A stretch of 12,579 bases of DNA from Chloroflexi bacterium RBG_16_64_43. Lineage in GTDB: Bacteria; Chloroflexota; Anaerolineae; Anaerolineales; RBG-16-64-43. Positions 1-9,064 of this stretch are shown piece after piece. The notes under the pieces were generated by a model. That model searched no databases and was not told where the DNA came from. It saw only the letters and a list, made by a program, of their open reading frames with translations. Each line of letters starts with the position of its first letter. Positions within the stretch are counted from its first letter, which is position 1. The stretch spans positions 1-12,579 of the forward strand of contig MGOA01000101.1 of NCBI GenBank assembly GCA_001796965.1. Direction: 5' to 3'. The position numbers and the translations under genes are program-made.

Positions 1-1410
<1,410 letters not shown>

Positions 1411-1414
<4 letters not shown>

Positions 1415-2628
1415 AGCCAGTCCCGTACCATTTTGCGGTCGCCGATGTAAATCTCGTTGGGAGAATGCGGGTCAAGCGCCCACTTGATGCGTTCGACGCC
1501 CTCGGTGATGTCTTTGACGGTGCCCGAGTAGCTCAGGCGGAGGTGCCCCTCCATGCCGAACTCTTTGCCCGGCACGGTGACCACCAGCGCCCGGCGCAGC
1601 AGGAAGCGCGAGAGCTCCTCCGAATTCGGATTGTACGCGCGGAAATCGGGCAGGCAGTAGAAGGTGCCGCCGGGGCGGACGACGCGCACGCCGTCGAAGG
1701 CCTTGAGCTGCTCGAGCATCACATTGCGGTTGTTCTCGATCGTCAGGCGCAACGCCTCCACCACGCTCTGCAGGCCGGTCAGCGCGCCTTCGGCCGCCGC
1801 CTGCAGCACCTCCGAGGCGCAGGAGGTGGTTTGGGCCTGGACATTGGTCATGATCTCGACCATCTTGCGATTGGTCACCACCCAGCCGATGCGGAAACCG
1901 GTCATGCCGTACAACTTCGACACCCCGTTGATGGCGATGACGCGCGTGCTTTCGATATCGCGGGTGGTGAACTTGTACGAGGAGGTCGGCAGGCGGCCGT
2001 CGAACACCAGCTTGTGATAGATGTCGTCGGAGATCAGGTAGATATTCTTGCGCTCGCTGAACTCGACCAGGGCTGCCATGAACTCGTCGGAGTACACCAC
2101 GCCGGAGGGGTTATTCGGCGAGTTGACGATGATCGCTTTGGTGTAACTGGTCACCGCGCGCTCGATCTCCTCCATGCGGGGGTGGAAAGACCCGTCTTCC
2201 GGCGTGACAATCACCGGCACGCCATAGACCATCTTCACCATTTCCGGGTAGCTCACCCAGTAGGGCGCCAGGATGATGACTTCATCCTGCGGGTTGAGCA
2301 GCGTGAACAGAACGTTATAAAGGGATTGCTTCGCGCCGGACGACACGATCACGTTCTCGGGGGCCACCACGCGGTCGTAGTTCTCTTCGGTGTAGCGGAT
2401 GATGGCCTTCTTGAGCGAGGGCATGCCGTCGGTCGGTGTGTACTTGATGTCGCCTTCGTTGAGGCGCGCCGCCGAACTGAGGATGGCGGCAATCGGGGCG
2501 CGGTTCTTGGGTTCGCCGATGCCCAGGTGGATCACCGGCTCGCCGCGTTCACGCAAGAGGCGGGCCTCCTCGTTAAGTTCGAGCGTGGGCGACTCGGCTA
2601 TCGATCGTGCGAGTTGGCTGAGGGTCAT
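1411..2628 (-). CDS. PLP-dependent class I aminotransferase, aspartate aminotransferase type (Ib)
   Basis: Fold-type I aminotransferase of 405 residues, the family's normal length. Visible landmarks: SSGAKQ (96-101, cofactor phosphate region), NSPNNPSG (169-176, Asn173 contacting the PLP ring oxygen), SDDIY (200-204, Asp201 pairing with the pyridine nitrogen, Tyr204), GVSKLYGMTGFRIGW (235-249, Schiff-base Lys238) and LRLSYS (363-368, Arg364 binding the substrate alpha-carboxylate). This set fits the prokaryotic aspartate aminotransferase subgroup; the exact amino donor cannot be read from sequence, and alanine- or aromatic-type activity is possible. The open frame extends upstream to 2949, but that extension has no family character, so the ATG at 2628 is chosen; its ribosome-binding site is weak (GGGGAG about 15 bases upstream). 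The gene overlaps pckA by 4 bases, and since aspartate transamination yields oxaloacetate, the PckA substrate, the pair looks like one metabolic unit. Confidence 0.93.
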
Positions 2629-2810
2629 GTCGGAAGGGGTCTCCCCATGCGGGCCGTGCAGCTCGGAAGCCAATTGTAATCCATCGAGGTTGGGCGAGGG
2701 CAAGCGACGCGCCTCGAGGCACTTGTGTTTTGACAACTTACGCATGACCCGTGACGTGCGACTCAAAGTGTCTTCGTCGGTCTCTTTGACCCATAGCGTC
2801 GTTGGGTAGA

Positions 2811-2841
2811 TGTATAGGCGAGGGGTGGCCGCACATGTGCG
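2811..2841 (-). promoter_or_regulatory. Possible promoter -10 with an upstream 12-bp palindrome (candidate operator)
   Basis: The minus strand reads TATACA (complement of 2811-2816), matching five of six bases of the -10 consensus. Upstream, 13 bases away, is the perfect 12-bp palindrome CGCACATGTGCG (2830-2841), which would cover the -35 position. No consensus -35 is present, as expected if a regulator binds there, but this is also what chance would give. Transcription from here would leave a leader of about 175 bases before the aminotransferase ATG. The palindrome is a direct observation; the promoter role is speculative. Confidence 0.25.
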
Positions 2842-2905
2842 CTGCGCCATTCTCCGCGATGGCCGTGAGGCAAGCAGGCTGCGATAAAAGGACCATCGCC
2901 TTGGA

Positions 2906-2980
2906 GCCTCCACCCCCTCTCCGCCAGATTGCCACCTGCAGAAGGCCACCCTTCGGCGGAGAGGGGGCAGGGGGTGAGGC
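2906..2980. repeat. GC-rich imperfect palindrome with perfect 13-bp arms
   Basis: The arms CCCCCTCTCCGCC (2913-2925) and GGCGGAGAGGGGG (2955-2967) are perfect inverted copies separated by 29 bases. Outside them, GCCTCCACCCCCT (2906-2918) also pairs with AGGGGGTGAGGC (2969-2980) with one unpaired base, so the element can fold in two ways. Inside the loop region the hexamer GCCACC occurs twice. No T run follows on either side, so it is not a standard intrinsic terminator. It resembles the short dispersed palindromes (REP- or MITE-like) found between genes in many GC-rich genomes; whether further copies exist cannot be seen from this window. Confidence 0.6.
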
Positions 2981-3211
2981 GCAAGTCGGTTCTTCCGCAG
3001 GCAACTTGAAGGGGATGCCCTTGTGGGAAGCCCCTCGTTTTGCGAGCATCATCTTTTATGTCATAGTCAGGAGGGGCGCACCCGGGCGGATTGTCTGCAA
3101 TGCACGCGACCAACACCAGGCACGTCGTCCCAACGCGGCAATCCGTGCCAAGCCCGCGCGTACGCGGTCATCTGTAAGGCATGCTATGCCCTCTTCCAAT
3201 GTGGTGATGGA

Positions 3212-4375
3212 TCAGGAGGAGGTGCGGGGAGCGGATGCCGGTAGAACCTCGTCCATCAACCGACTGAGCTCCTGCTCCTCTTCGCCCTGGCGGGCGAAGT
3301 AGTCGGTGAGGAATGCCGAGCGGCGCATGCGCAGCGCGAGGGGGGCCAGGGTGCGGATGTCTTCGGCCGTCACCGCGTCGCGATTGTCGGCCGCCGCCAG
3401 CGCGCGCGCGGCTTCGAACAAGGCTGCCGTTGCCCGGTGCGAGGCGATCGTGAGGCGCTCGGCCATCTGCAGCGCCAACTCGGCGGTTGCGCCGGCCAGC
3501 TTCACGGCCGGCAGCTTTTCGCGTGCGGCCAGAATCTCGCCGCGCATAATCTCGGTCTCCTCGCGGTAGTGCTCGATCACTCCACGCGGGTTGGATTGGT
3601 AGGCGCGCACGCGCTGGTAGGCCTCCCAGCGATCGGCAATACTTGTCACACCGCGTACGACCACGCGCAGCCCAAACCGGTCGAAGATCTGCGGGCGGAG
3701 TACGCCCTCCTCGGGATTCATCGAACCGACCAGAACGAACCGCGAGCGGTAGAACGCGGCCAACGCACCGCGGCGCACGGTGTACATGCCCTGTGCGGCC
3801 GCATCCAAGATGGCGTCCGTAATCTCGTCGGCAAGCAGGTTGATCTCGTCGACATACAGGAAGTTGCGGTCGGCTTGCGCCAGGATGCCCGGGTGGAGGC
3901 GATGACGCTGGTGCAATGCCGCGCGCTCGTCCAACCCGCCGATCACATCCGGCAGTTGTGCGTTGAGCGGGAGCTCCATCAACTTCATGCGATCGCTGAA
4001 GGTCAGCGGCTCGCCCAGACCGTACTTGCGCGCGCACTCCGGGCAGACGGCATCCATTCCGCCGGTCTCGATGTCTTCCGGCAGGCACCCATAGGGGCAC
4101 AGGCTGCGCGGCACGGAGGGCAGGAGCGGCGCGAGGCTGCGCACCGCGGTGGTCTTGCCCGTTCCGCGCGGGCCGAGCAGCAGCACGCCGCCCACGGCCG
4201 GGTTGATGATGGCCAGCAGCAGCGCCAGTTTCATCTCGCCTTCGCCGACGAAGGCCAGGAAGGGGAAGGGCAGGCTCTCGGCCAGACCGCGGTCGCCGGG
4301 CTCCACGGCCGCCAAGAAGCGCCGCGAGGAGGCGACTTCCAGCAGGTGGGTGATCCCGCGGATAGCCTCGGCCAT
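3212..4375 (-). CDS. BchI/ChlI-like AAA+ ATPase (magnesium-chelatase ATPase subunit family)
   Basis: A 387-residue AAA+ protein closely following the pattern of chelatase I subunits. After an N-terminal extra of about 35 residues comes the family start FPFLAFVGEGEMKLAL (37-52), then the Walker A loop GPRGTGKTT (68-76), a four-cysteine patch (Cys93, Cys97, Cys111, Cys114) in the usual insert, Walker B FLYVDEINLL (172-181), sensor GSMNPEEG (217-224) and the arginine-finger region RPQIFDRFG (227-235); a helical lid with a TAEDIRTLAPLALR-like stretch ends the protein. In phototrophs this subunit powers magnesium insertion into protoporphyrin with the D and H subunits, but neither partner nor any pigment gene is in view, so the role may be with cobaltochelatase or a MoxR-like remodelling job. 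It lies 5 bases after the thioesterase stop, with AAAGGA as ribosome-binding site. The family assignment is firm, the substrate unknown. Confidence 0.9.
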   Translation of the reverse strand: MAEAIRGITHLLEVASSRRFLAAVEPGDRGLAESLPFPFLAFVGEGEMKLALLLAIINPAVGGVLLLGPRGTGKTTAVRSLAPLLPSVPRSLCPYGCLPEDIETGGMDAVCPECARKYGLGEPLTFSDRMKLMELPLNAQLPDVIGGLDERAALHQRHRLHPGILAQADRNFLYVDEINLLADEITDAILDAAAQGMYTVRRGALAAFYRSRFVLVGSMNPEEGVLRPQIFDRFGLRVVVRGVTSIADRWEAYQRVRAYQSNPRGVIEHYREETEIMRGEILAAREKLPAVKLAGATAELALQMAERLTIASHRATAALFEAARALAAADNRDAVTAEDIRTLAPLALRMRRSAFLTDYFARQGEEEQELSRLMDEVLPASAPRTSS

Positions 4376-4380
4376 GGCGG

Positions 4381-4884
4381 CTAGTCCTTTGCGCCTGCGG
4401 CGGGTCGATGCGCGCGGCGCTCGTCCTGGCGGGCCTCGGCTTCCGCAAACTCGCGTTGCTCTTCGGGGGTTTCGAGAATCAGCACGGGGACCGGCACCGG
4501 GCGGCCGGCTGTATCGAGCGCGACATAGACCAGATGAGCGGTGTTCGTGTGGACGCGATTGCCGGTGAACGGGTTCTCCGCCTCCACCTCCACCCGCACC
4601 TCCATCGAGGTCCGCCCGACGAACGTCAGGCGCGAAGTGAGGGTTACCAGGTCGCCAATCTGGATCGGGTGGCGGAAGCTCATATTGTCCATGGCCACCG
4701 TCACCACCGGGTGCTGGGCGTGGCGCATGCAGGTGAGCGCGCCCGCCTCGTCTACCAACTTCATCACGATGCCGCCGTGCACGTTGCCGTGCAAGTTGGC
4801 ATGCTCTAGGCGCATCATCTGGCTGAGGGTGACGATCGAATCGCGGATGTGCTTCGCTTCGGGAGTCGGGTCGGCCACAGGCAC
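4381..4884 (-). CDS. Hotdog-fold acyl-CoA thioesterase
   Basis: A 167-residue single hotdog domain of the YciA/BACH acyl-CoA hydrolase group, which cleaves acyl-CoA to free acid and CoA in the cytosol. The signature region GNVHGGIVMKLVDEAGA (33-49) includes Asn34, the HGG turn and Asp45 at the start of the long central helix, the residues that act in this family. The following strands VAMDNMSFRHPIQIGDLV (63-80) and the later VHTNTAHLVYVAL stretch (111-123) also match. The C-terminal 25 residues are charged and probably flexible. The start is GTG at 4884, sharing one base with the upstream stop (TAGTG), which implies translational coupling; there is no good ribosome-binding site of its own. 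An ATG further in (codon 23 or 24) would remove too little to exclude. Chain-length preference cannot be judged. Confidence 0.92.
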   Translation of the reverse strand: MPVADPTPEAKHIRDSIVTLSQMMRLEHANLHGNVHGGIVMKLVDEAGALTCMRHAQHPVVTVAMDNMSFRHPIQIGDLVTLTSRLTFVGRTSMEVRVEVEAENPFTGNRVHTNTAHLVYVALDTAGRPVPVPVLILETPEEQREFAEAEARQDERRAHRPAAGAKD

Positions 4885-5264
4885 TAGTCCATGTCCGATT
4901 GGAGTTCTGAGCGGTCGCCGGAGTGGAGCAGCTCGGGCATATCCTCGAGCACGTCGATCACGTCATGTGAATACTCGGCCATCAGGGGCGGCAGAGGGGT
5001 GGTGGCCGGCACGCGCACTCGGGGCTCTTCGGGTTTGGATGGCGGCGGAGGAATGATCCGCGGTTGGACCGTCGCCCGCCGCAGAATGCGCCGGTCGTGC
5101 GACACCCAGCCGACGTAGCCGCCTTCCAGATTGAAGACGTCGCGTTCGTCGCTGACCCATCCGATCCAATCCCCATCGCGGCTGAAGAGATAGGGAAAGA
5201 TGAGCAAGGCAGCGAACTCGCCGCGCGTCGTATACAGATGCACCGGGGGTACCCTGCGGGTCAT
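4884..5264 (-). CDS. Small protein with tandem GWV repeats (4-fold beta-flower-like domain), function unknown
   Basis: A 126-residue soluble protein without signal peptide or membrane segment. The N-terminal 66 residues are compact and contain two similar units, SRDGDWIGWVSDE (28-40) and NLEGGYVGWVSHD (45-57), each ending in GWV; this resembles the small repeat units I associate with so-called 4-fold beta-flower proteins, though I cannot run a profile to confirm it. A proline-rich linker follows (about 68-93), then a short acidic segment VIDVLEDMPELL (102-113). The start ATG at 5264 is chosen because AGGGGGA lies 5 bases upstream, whereas the longer frame to 5336 has no such site and would run into the GtrA gene. 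It lies 10 bases after the GtrA stop and shares one base with the thioesterase start, so it is an integral part of this operon. No activity can be assigned. Confidence 0.85.
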   Translation of the reverse strand: MTRRVPPVHLYTTRGEFAALLIFPYLFSRDGDWIGWVSDERDVFNLEGGYVGWVSHDRRILRRATVQPRIIPPPPSKPEEPRVRVPATTPLPPLMAEYSHDVIDVLEDMPELLHSGDRSELQSDMD

Positions 5265-5274
5265 GTCGTTCCCC

Positions 5275-5724
5275 CTAGCGGACGTCATTGTAAGTCCATA
5301 GGCGGTTCGCGACGAAGTTCCAGATGAGCACGACACCTACGGCGCAGGCCAACGCCAGGTTGTTGCCGAGCTGCTGGGCTGTGAGTGGCCCCCAGTTCAC
5401 GGGAAGCCGCTCGGCAACCCGCGTCCAGGGCCCTCGAAGGAATGCAAAAAGCGGTGTGCGCACGGAGAGCCCGACCAGATTGACCATTGCGAATTGCATC
5501 CATTGCCGCGCCACCGGCTTGCTGCGGGAGTCAGGATAAGTCCAATGTCGGTTGAGGGTGAAATTGCTGGTGACTGCAGCCGTGAACGAAACCACCGAAG
5601 CCACCACCGCGTTGATGTTCAGCCACTCCGTCAGCAGGTTGAAGGTGCCAAAATCCACGACCGCGCCGATCGCGCCGACGACCAGGAAGCGCGTGAAGCG
5701 CACCCGTTCCCGCCGCCAGTCCAT
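5275..5724 (-). CDS. GtrA family four-helix membrane protein
   Basis: A 149-residue integral membrane protein with four predicted helices (about 11-32, 38-56, 76-96 and 117-138). The family hallmark is present in both halves: NFTLNRHWTY (54-63) and NFVANRLWTY (136-145), so the protein is an internal duplication of a two-helix unit. GtrA proteins are thought to move polyprenyl-phosphate-linked sugars across the membrane or to partner glycosyltransferases in cell-wall and O-antigen decoration. Its start lies 2 bases after the stop of the UDP-glucuronate decarboxylase-type gene, so the two are almost certainly co-translated; this suggests, but does not prove, that the sugar concerned comes from the UDP-xylose branch. 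No lipid-linked glycosyltransferase (GtrB type) is next to it, which is the more usual partner. The family call is secure. Confidence 0.92.
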   Translation of the reverse strand: MDWRRERVRFTRFLVVGAIGAVVDFGTFNLLTEWLNINAVVASVVSFTAAVTSNFTLNRHWTYPDSRSKPVARQWMQFAMVNLVGLSVRTPLFAFLRGPWTRVAERLPVNWGPLTAQQLGNNLALACAVGVVLIWNFVANRLWTYNDVR

Positions 5725-5726
5725 GC

Positions 5727-6686
<960 letters not shown>

Positions 6687-6749
6687 GCATTCTCCGAACG
6701 AGGGTGGTGAGAGCGCGTGGATTCGCCCCGGCCTCGCAATGATACTGCA

Positions 6750-8402
6750 TTATCTCCAATCGACGGCGGTCACCCGGCCGCTGGCCGTGAGCGGCTGTGC
6801 CAGACCGGTCGATACTTCAATCACCCACGCGTCTCCGCGGTAGACGAAGGCCAGATGGGTCGCTTGAGGCGACCACACGACGGACTGGGCCTCTAGGCCC
6901 CCCTCGCCCTCGCTCGGGAAGAGGGCCCGGGCGTTGCTTCCGTCCAGGTCCATCACCATCAGCCGATAGCTGCTGCTTTCGCTTTCGAGGGGCTGTAAGG
7001 CCTGCAGGAAGGCCACCTGGGCCTGCCCGCCACTGGTAGCCTCGCGCGGCGGAGAAACGACGGGGCTCGCGAACATTCCCACCCGCGGGCGCAGGGTGAG
7101 GGAAGCGCCGCCCGCGACAGGGATGGCGACCAGATCGAACGCCGGTGAGGATTCCGGGATTTCAAGACCCAGCGGCGCGCCGTGGGCCAGGGTGTAAATG
7201 AAGCGCCCGTCCGGGGACCAGCTCAGCCCGGGCAGCCATACCCAATCGGTCGGACTGACGTAAGGCGTGACGGGGAACGAGGCCAGCGTGCGTCCCGTGG
7301 GGCCGTCGATCACGCCGATGCCATCCGGGCGGCGGTAGGCCAAGGTCTCGCCTTGCGGAGACCACACGTAGGATGTGCCCCACCATCCATAGCGGCCGCC
7401 AACCTGCGGCGGCAACACTTGCTGCGGCGAGGCAGGTTGGCCGCCGATGCCAATCGAGAGGAGGATCAGGTCGTTGTCAGCCTTCCAACCCGGAGCGGCC
7501 TGGCTTGGGTCAACGGTCGAAAGGGCAAGCGTCGGTGGTAGCGTGGGTGACCACGCGGCTGGATGGACCACGTCTGCAACACCAAGGGCGATCGGCGTCT
7601 CCGCCGCCAGTGTGGAATAGAGCCAGAGGGCATTCAGACCGCTCTCAGCCGTGCGCGAAGCCGCGAGCCACGCGCCATCCGGTGCAAGAGAAAACACGCG
7701 CCCGTCCAGATCGCCTGTGATGGCGACGGCGGTTCGTTCCCGCGAGTTTCCGCGCATCATCCAGGCCGAGCCCGTTTCGAGGTAGGCCAACGTGCCGGCC
7801 AGGTTGATCGTCGCGGTTTGGGTCTGCGCGCCCGCCAGGACGATCTCGGGCACGGGTGCCTCAACCACGATACGGCGCACCGGTGATCGTGCGACTTCCA
7901 GCCCGTCTTCAATCCGCACGCGGTAGGTCACTTCTTCAAGACCATTGTGGCCCGCTTGCAGCAGGCGTTGAGTTCCCGCAGGGATCATCTCACTACGGAC
8001 TGTCTGCTGGGTGTATGGCAGTGTGGCATGCTCGATCTCGAATTCTTCGATCACCCGCACGACCACAATATCGCTTGCCGCCGAGGCCAGCGCATAGAGC
8101 GGCGGAGATACGCGATCGAGGGCTCCGAGTTGCAGGCCGGCCTGGGCCAGGGCCTGAGCGACGGTCGATCCGCCTTCGACCCGCGCCGAGTGCTGCAAAC
8201 CGTCCGCGTGAATGCTCACCTCATGCGGAACGAGGGTCATCTGCGGCCCGGCGCATGCGACTTGGGCAGCGATCCAGAGGCACGTAATGGTGCGGCGAGT
8301 GCGGCTTCCAAACGAGGGGCGAGCAAGCACAGACGGGCCGAGACGCTCGCGAGGCTGGGGCCGCACAGATGATTGCGGAGAGTGCCTTGGTATAATTGCC
8401 AT
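6750..8402 (-). CDS. Envelope protein with DUF348 and G5 domains fused to a WD40/TolB-like beta-propeller
   Basis: About 550 residues, probably exported. A basic stretch (RTRR, 34-37) precedes a modest hydrophobic segment (about 38-58) that contains Cys50; the context QVAC is a poor lipobox, so a membrane anchor or a lipoprotein are both possible. Residues 62-117 fit a DUF348 (YabE-like, ubiquitin-like) domain with the HADG and ALAQAGLQLGALDRV features, 118-190 fit a G5 domain as found in cell-wall-binding proteins, and 200-550 form a repeat region with blades marked by WSPxG or APDG (for example VWSPQGETLAY, SWSPDGRFIY, VWSPQATHLAF), as in TolB/WD40-like propellers. The start is uncertain: ATG at 8402 lacks a clear ribosome-binding site, and in-frame GTG codons at 8366 and 8330 are alternatives. 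It follows the lipoprotein gene by 41 bases. A surface sensing or polymer-binding role is plausible but unproven. Confidence 0.82.
   Translation of the reverse strand: MAIIPRHSPQSSVRPQPRERLGPSVLARPSFGSRTRRTITCLWIAAQVACAGPQMTLVPHEVSIHADGLQHSARVEGGSTVAQALAQAGLQLGALDRVSPPLYALASAASDIVVVRVIEEFEIEHATLPYTQQTVRSEMIPAGTQRLLQAGHNGLEEVTYRVRIEDGLEVARSPVRRIVVEAPVPEIVLAGAQTQTATINLAGTLAYLETGSAWMMRGNSRERTAVAITGDLDGRVFSLAPDGAWLAASRTAESGLNALWLYSTLAAETPIALGVADVVHPAAWSPTLPPTLALSTVDPSQAAPGWKADNDLILLSIGIGGQPASPQQVLPPQVGGRYGWWGTSYVWSPQGETLAYRRPDGIGVIDGPTGRTLASFPVTPYVSPTDWVWLPGLSWSPDGRFIYTLAHGAPLGLEIPESSPAFDLVAIPVAGGASLTLRPRVGMFASPVVSPPREATSGGQAQVAFLQALQPLESESSSYRLMVMDLDGSNARALFPSEGEGGLEAQSVVWSPQATHLAFVYRGDAWVIEVSTGLAQPLTASGRVTAVDWR
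8388..8396 (+). promoter_or_regulatory. Perfect extended -10 on the plus strand, antisense to the minus-strand operon
   Basis: The bases TGGTATAAT match the extended -10 consensus TGnTATAAT exactly, which is uncommon in such GC-rich DNA. No consensus -35 lies at the usual distance, though extended -10 promoters do not need one. A transcript from here would run antisense through the whole lipoprotein gene and into scpB. It overlaps the first codons of the G5/propeller gene if that gene starts at 8402. It could also be a chance match. Confidence 0.35.
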
Positions 8403-8443
8403 TCGAGTTGTCGGGCGCCGGCCCGGCCGCGTGCGATCGAGGC

Positions 8444-9013
8444 CTAGCGCAGCACGCCCCGGATGGCGATCTGCCCCTGGGCCACCAGCACTTCTTGCAC
8501 CTGGAACCCGGTCGCCAGGCTCGCCACCTCGCCGGTCAGTACCTCCGACAGCGCCTGTGAAAGCGCGGACATCGATTGGGCCGGCAGCTGCAGCGGTCCC
8601 ACCTGGAGCGTGTCGATTTCAAGTGTCAGCCGCGCCGCATCCGAGATGAGCGGCCGCAGTACGACCAACGCTGACGCTGAAAGATCGGCCGCCTCCAACA
8701 TGCCATACACGGATATTGTGGCTTGGTCGAGGATGACGCGCACCGACTTGAGCCGACTCTGGGGTTGCGACGAAATGCGCAGGTTGAGGAACTCCGTCAG
8801 TTGCTCCTGGGTGAAGATGACGATGACCTCCCCGCCGGCCGATTGCGCAATAGCTTCGCGCCAGGCTTGTTCGACAAACGTAACCTGGCTGGCCACGGGC
8901 GTCGCGGTGGGGGGCGGCTGGGGGCCTCCCAGGTAGAGCGTACAGGCCGCCAGACCCAAAACTGGCAGGCCCAGCAGAATCCGCTTGAGAGAAAGGCACA
9001 TGGGGCGTATCAT
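8444..9013 (-). CDS. Small lipoprotein of unknown function, LmeA/YpmS-like in general shape
   Basis: A 189-residue predicted lipoprotein. The N-terminus has a basic pair (Lys10, Arg11), a hydrophobic core and a textbook lipobox LAAC with Cys24 as the lipid-carrying residue, followed by a proline- and threonine-rich tether (about 31-40). The mature part opens with a segment like VIFTQEQLTEFLN and continues as alternating short strands, ending in a VLVAQGQIAIRGVL strand pair; this general shape is reminiscent of lipid-binding DUF2993 (LmeA) or DUF2140 (YpmS) proteins, but the match is only by eye. The start may be ATG 9013 or ATG 9001; TTG 9016 is less likely. A perfect extended -10 at 9056-9064 puts the expected transcript start some 36 bases ahead of ATG 9013. 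It heads the seven-gene minus-strand unit. Confidence 0.82.
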   Translation of the reverse strand: MIRPMCLSLKRILLGLPVLGLAACTLYLGGPQPPPTATPVASQVTFVEQAWREAIAQSAGGEVIVIFTQEQLTEFLNLRISSQPQSRLKSVRVILDQATISVYGMLEAADLSASALVVLRPLISDAARLTLEIDTLQVGPLQLPAQSMSALSQALSEVLTGEVASLATGFQVQEVLVAQGQIAIRGVLR

Positions 9014-9055
9014 CAACTGCAGCCGTTACATGAATCGTGCCCTGGGGCGAGCCGG

Positions 9056-9064
9056 ATTATAGCA
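9056..9064 (-). promoter_or_regulatory. Extended -10 promoter element for the lipoprotein-led operon, overlapping the scpB start
   Basis: The minus strand reads TGCTATAAT, an exact TGnTATAAT extended -10, in the 50-base gap between the divergent genes. No clear -35 is visible around 9078-9086. The predicted transcript start (about 9049) leaves a short leader of about 36 bases before ATG 9013, which fits well. The element overlaps the first base of the scpB ATG at 9064, so the two divergent units share bases. On the plus strand the same stretch reads TATAGC (9058-9063), a weaker -10 whose expected start falls at about 9070, on the second ATG of scpB. Confidence 0.6.

Larger units (their letters stand above)
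2629..3211. other. Gene-free 583-base region upstream of the aminotransferase-pckA unit
   Basis: No convincing gene is seen here on either strand. The open frames crossing it have no recognisable motifs, overlap each other, and one runs into the chelatase-like gene antisense. The region contains a GC-rich inverted repeat (2906-2980), a 12-bp palindrome (2830-2841) and a possible minus-strand -10 (TATACA, complement of 2811-2816). A local AT-rich patch lies at about 3042-3066, whose minus strand reads TGACATAAA, a poor extended -10 look-alike. Two short palindromes (3157-3166 and 3178-3190) lie just beyond the stop of the chelatase-like gene; neither is followed by a T run. The region must carry the end of one transcription unit and probably the promoter and a leader for the next, but exact sites are not clear. 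Confidence 0.6.

Noticed and set aside
1465..2679. 404-residue plus-strand open frame opposite the aminotransferase
   Set aside because: Very rich in His, Asp and Arg as expected of the reverse reading of a GC-rich gene, without motifs; the minus-strand gene is certain.
2629..2949. N-terminal extension of the aminotransferase frame
   Set aside because: The extension has no aminotransferase character and runs through the inverted repeat; the family's normal start matches ATG 2628.
3154..3190. Two short hairpins (3154-3167 and 3178-3190) as terminators after the chelatase-like gene
   Set aside because: Stems of only five base pairs and no T run on the minus strand, so they do not qualify as intrinsic terminators.
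2629..3211. tRNA, riboswitch or other known RNA in the long gene-free region
   Set aside because: No cloverleaf, T-loop or recognised riboswitch core was found by eye on either strand.
2802..3302. 166-residue plus-strand open frame in the gene-free region
   Set aside because: It runs antisense into the chelatase-like gene, covers the inverted repeat, and has no recognisable domain.
3212..4375. Evidence for photosynthesis from the BchI-like gene
   Set aside because: A lone I subunit is common in non-phototrophs and no other pigment or reaction-centre gene is present.
3437..4384. 315-residue plus-strand open frame, and the 426-residue minus frame 3168-4448
   Set aside because: Both are other-frame readings of the chelatase-like gene; composition is skewed to Arg, Ala, Gln or His and no motif is seen.
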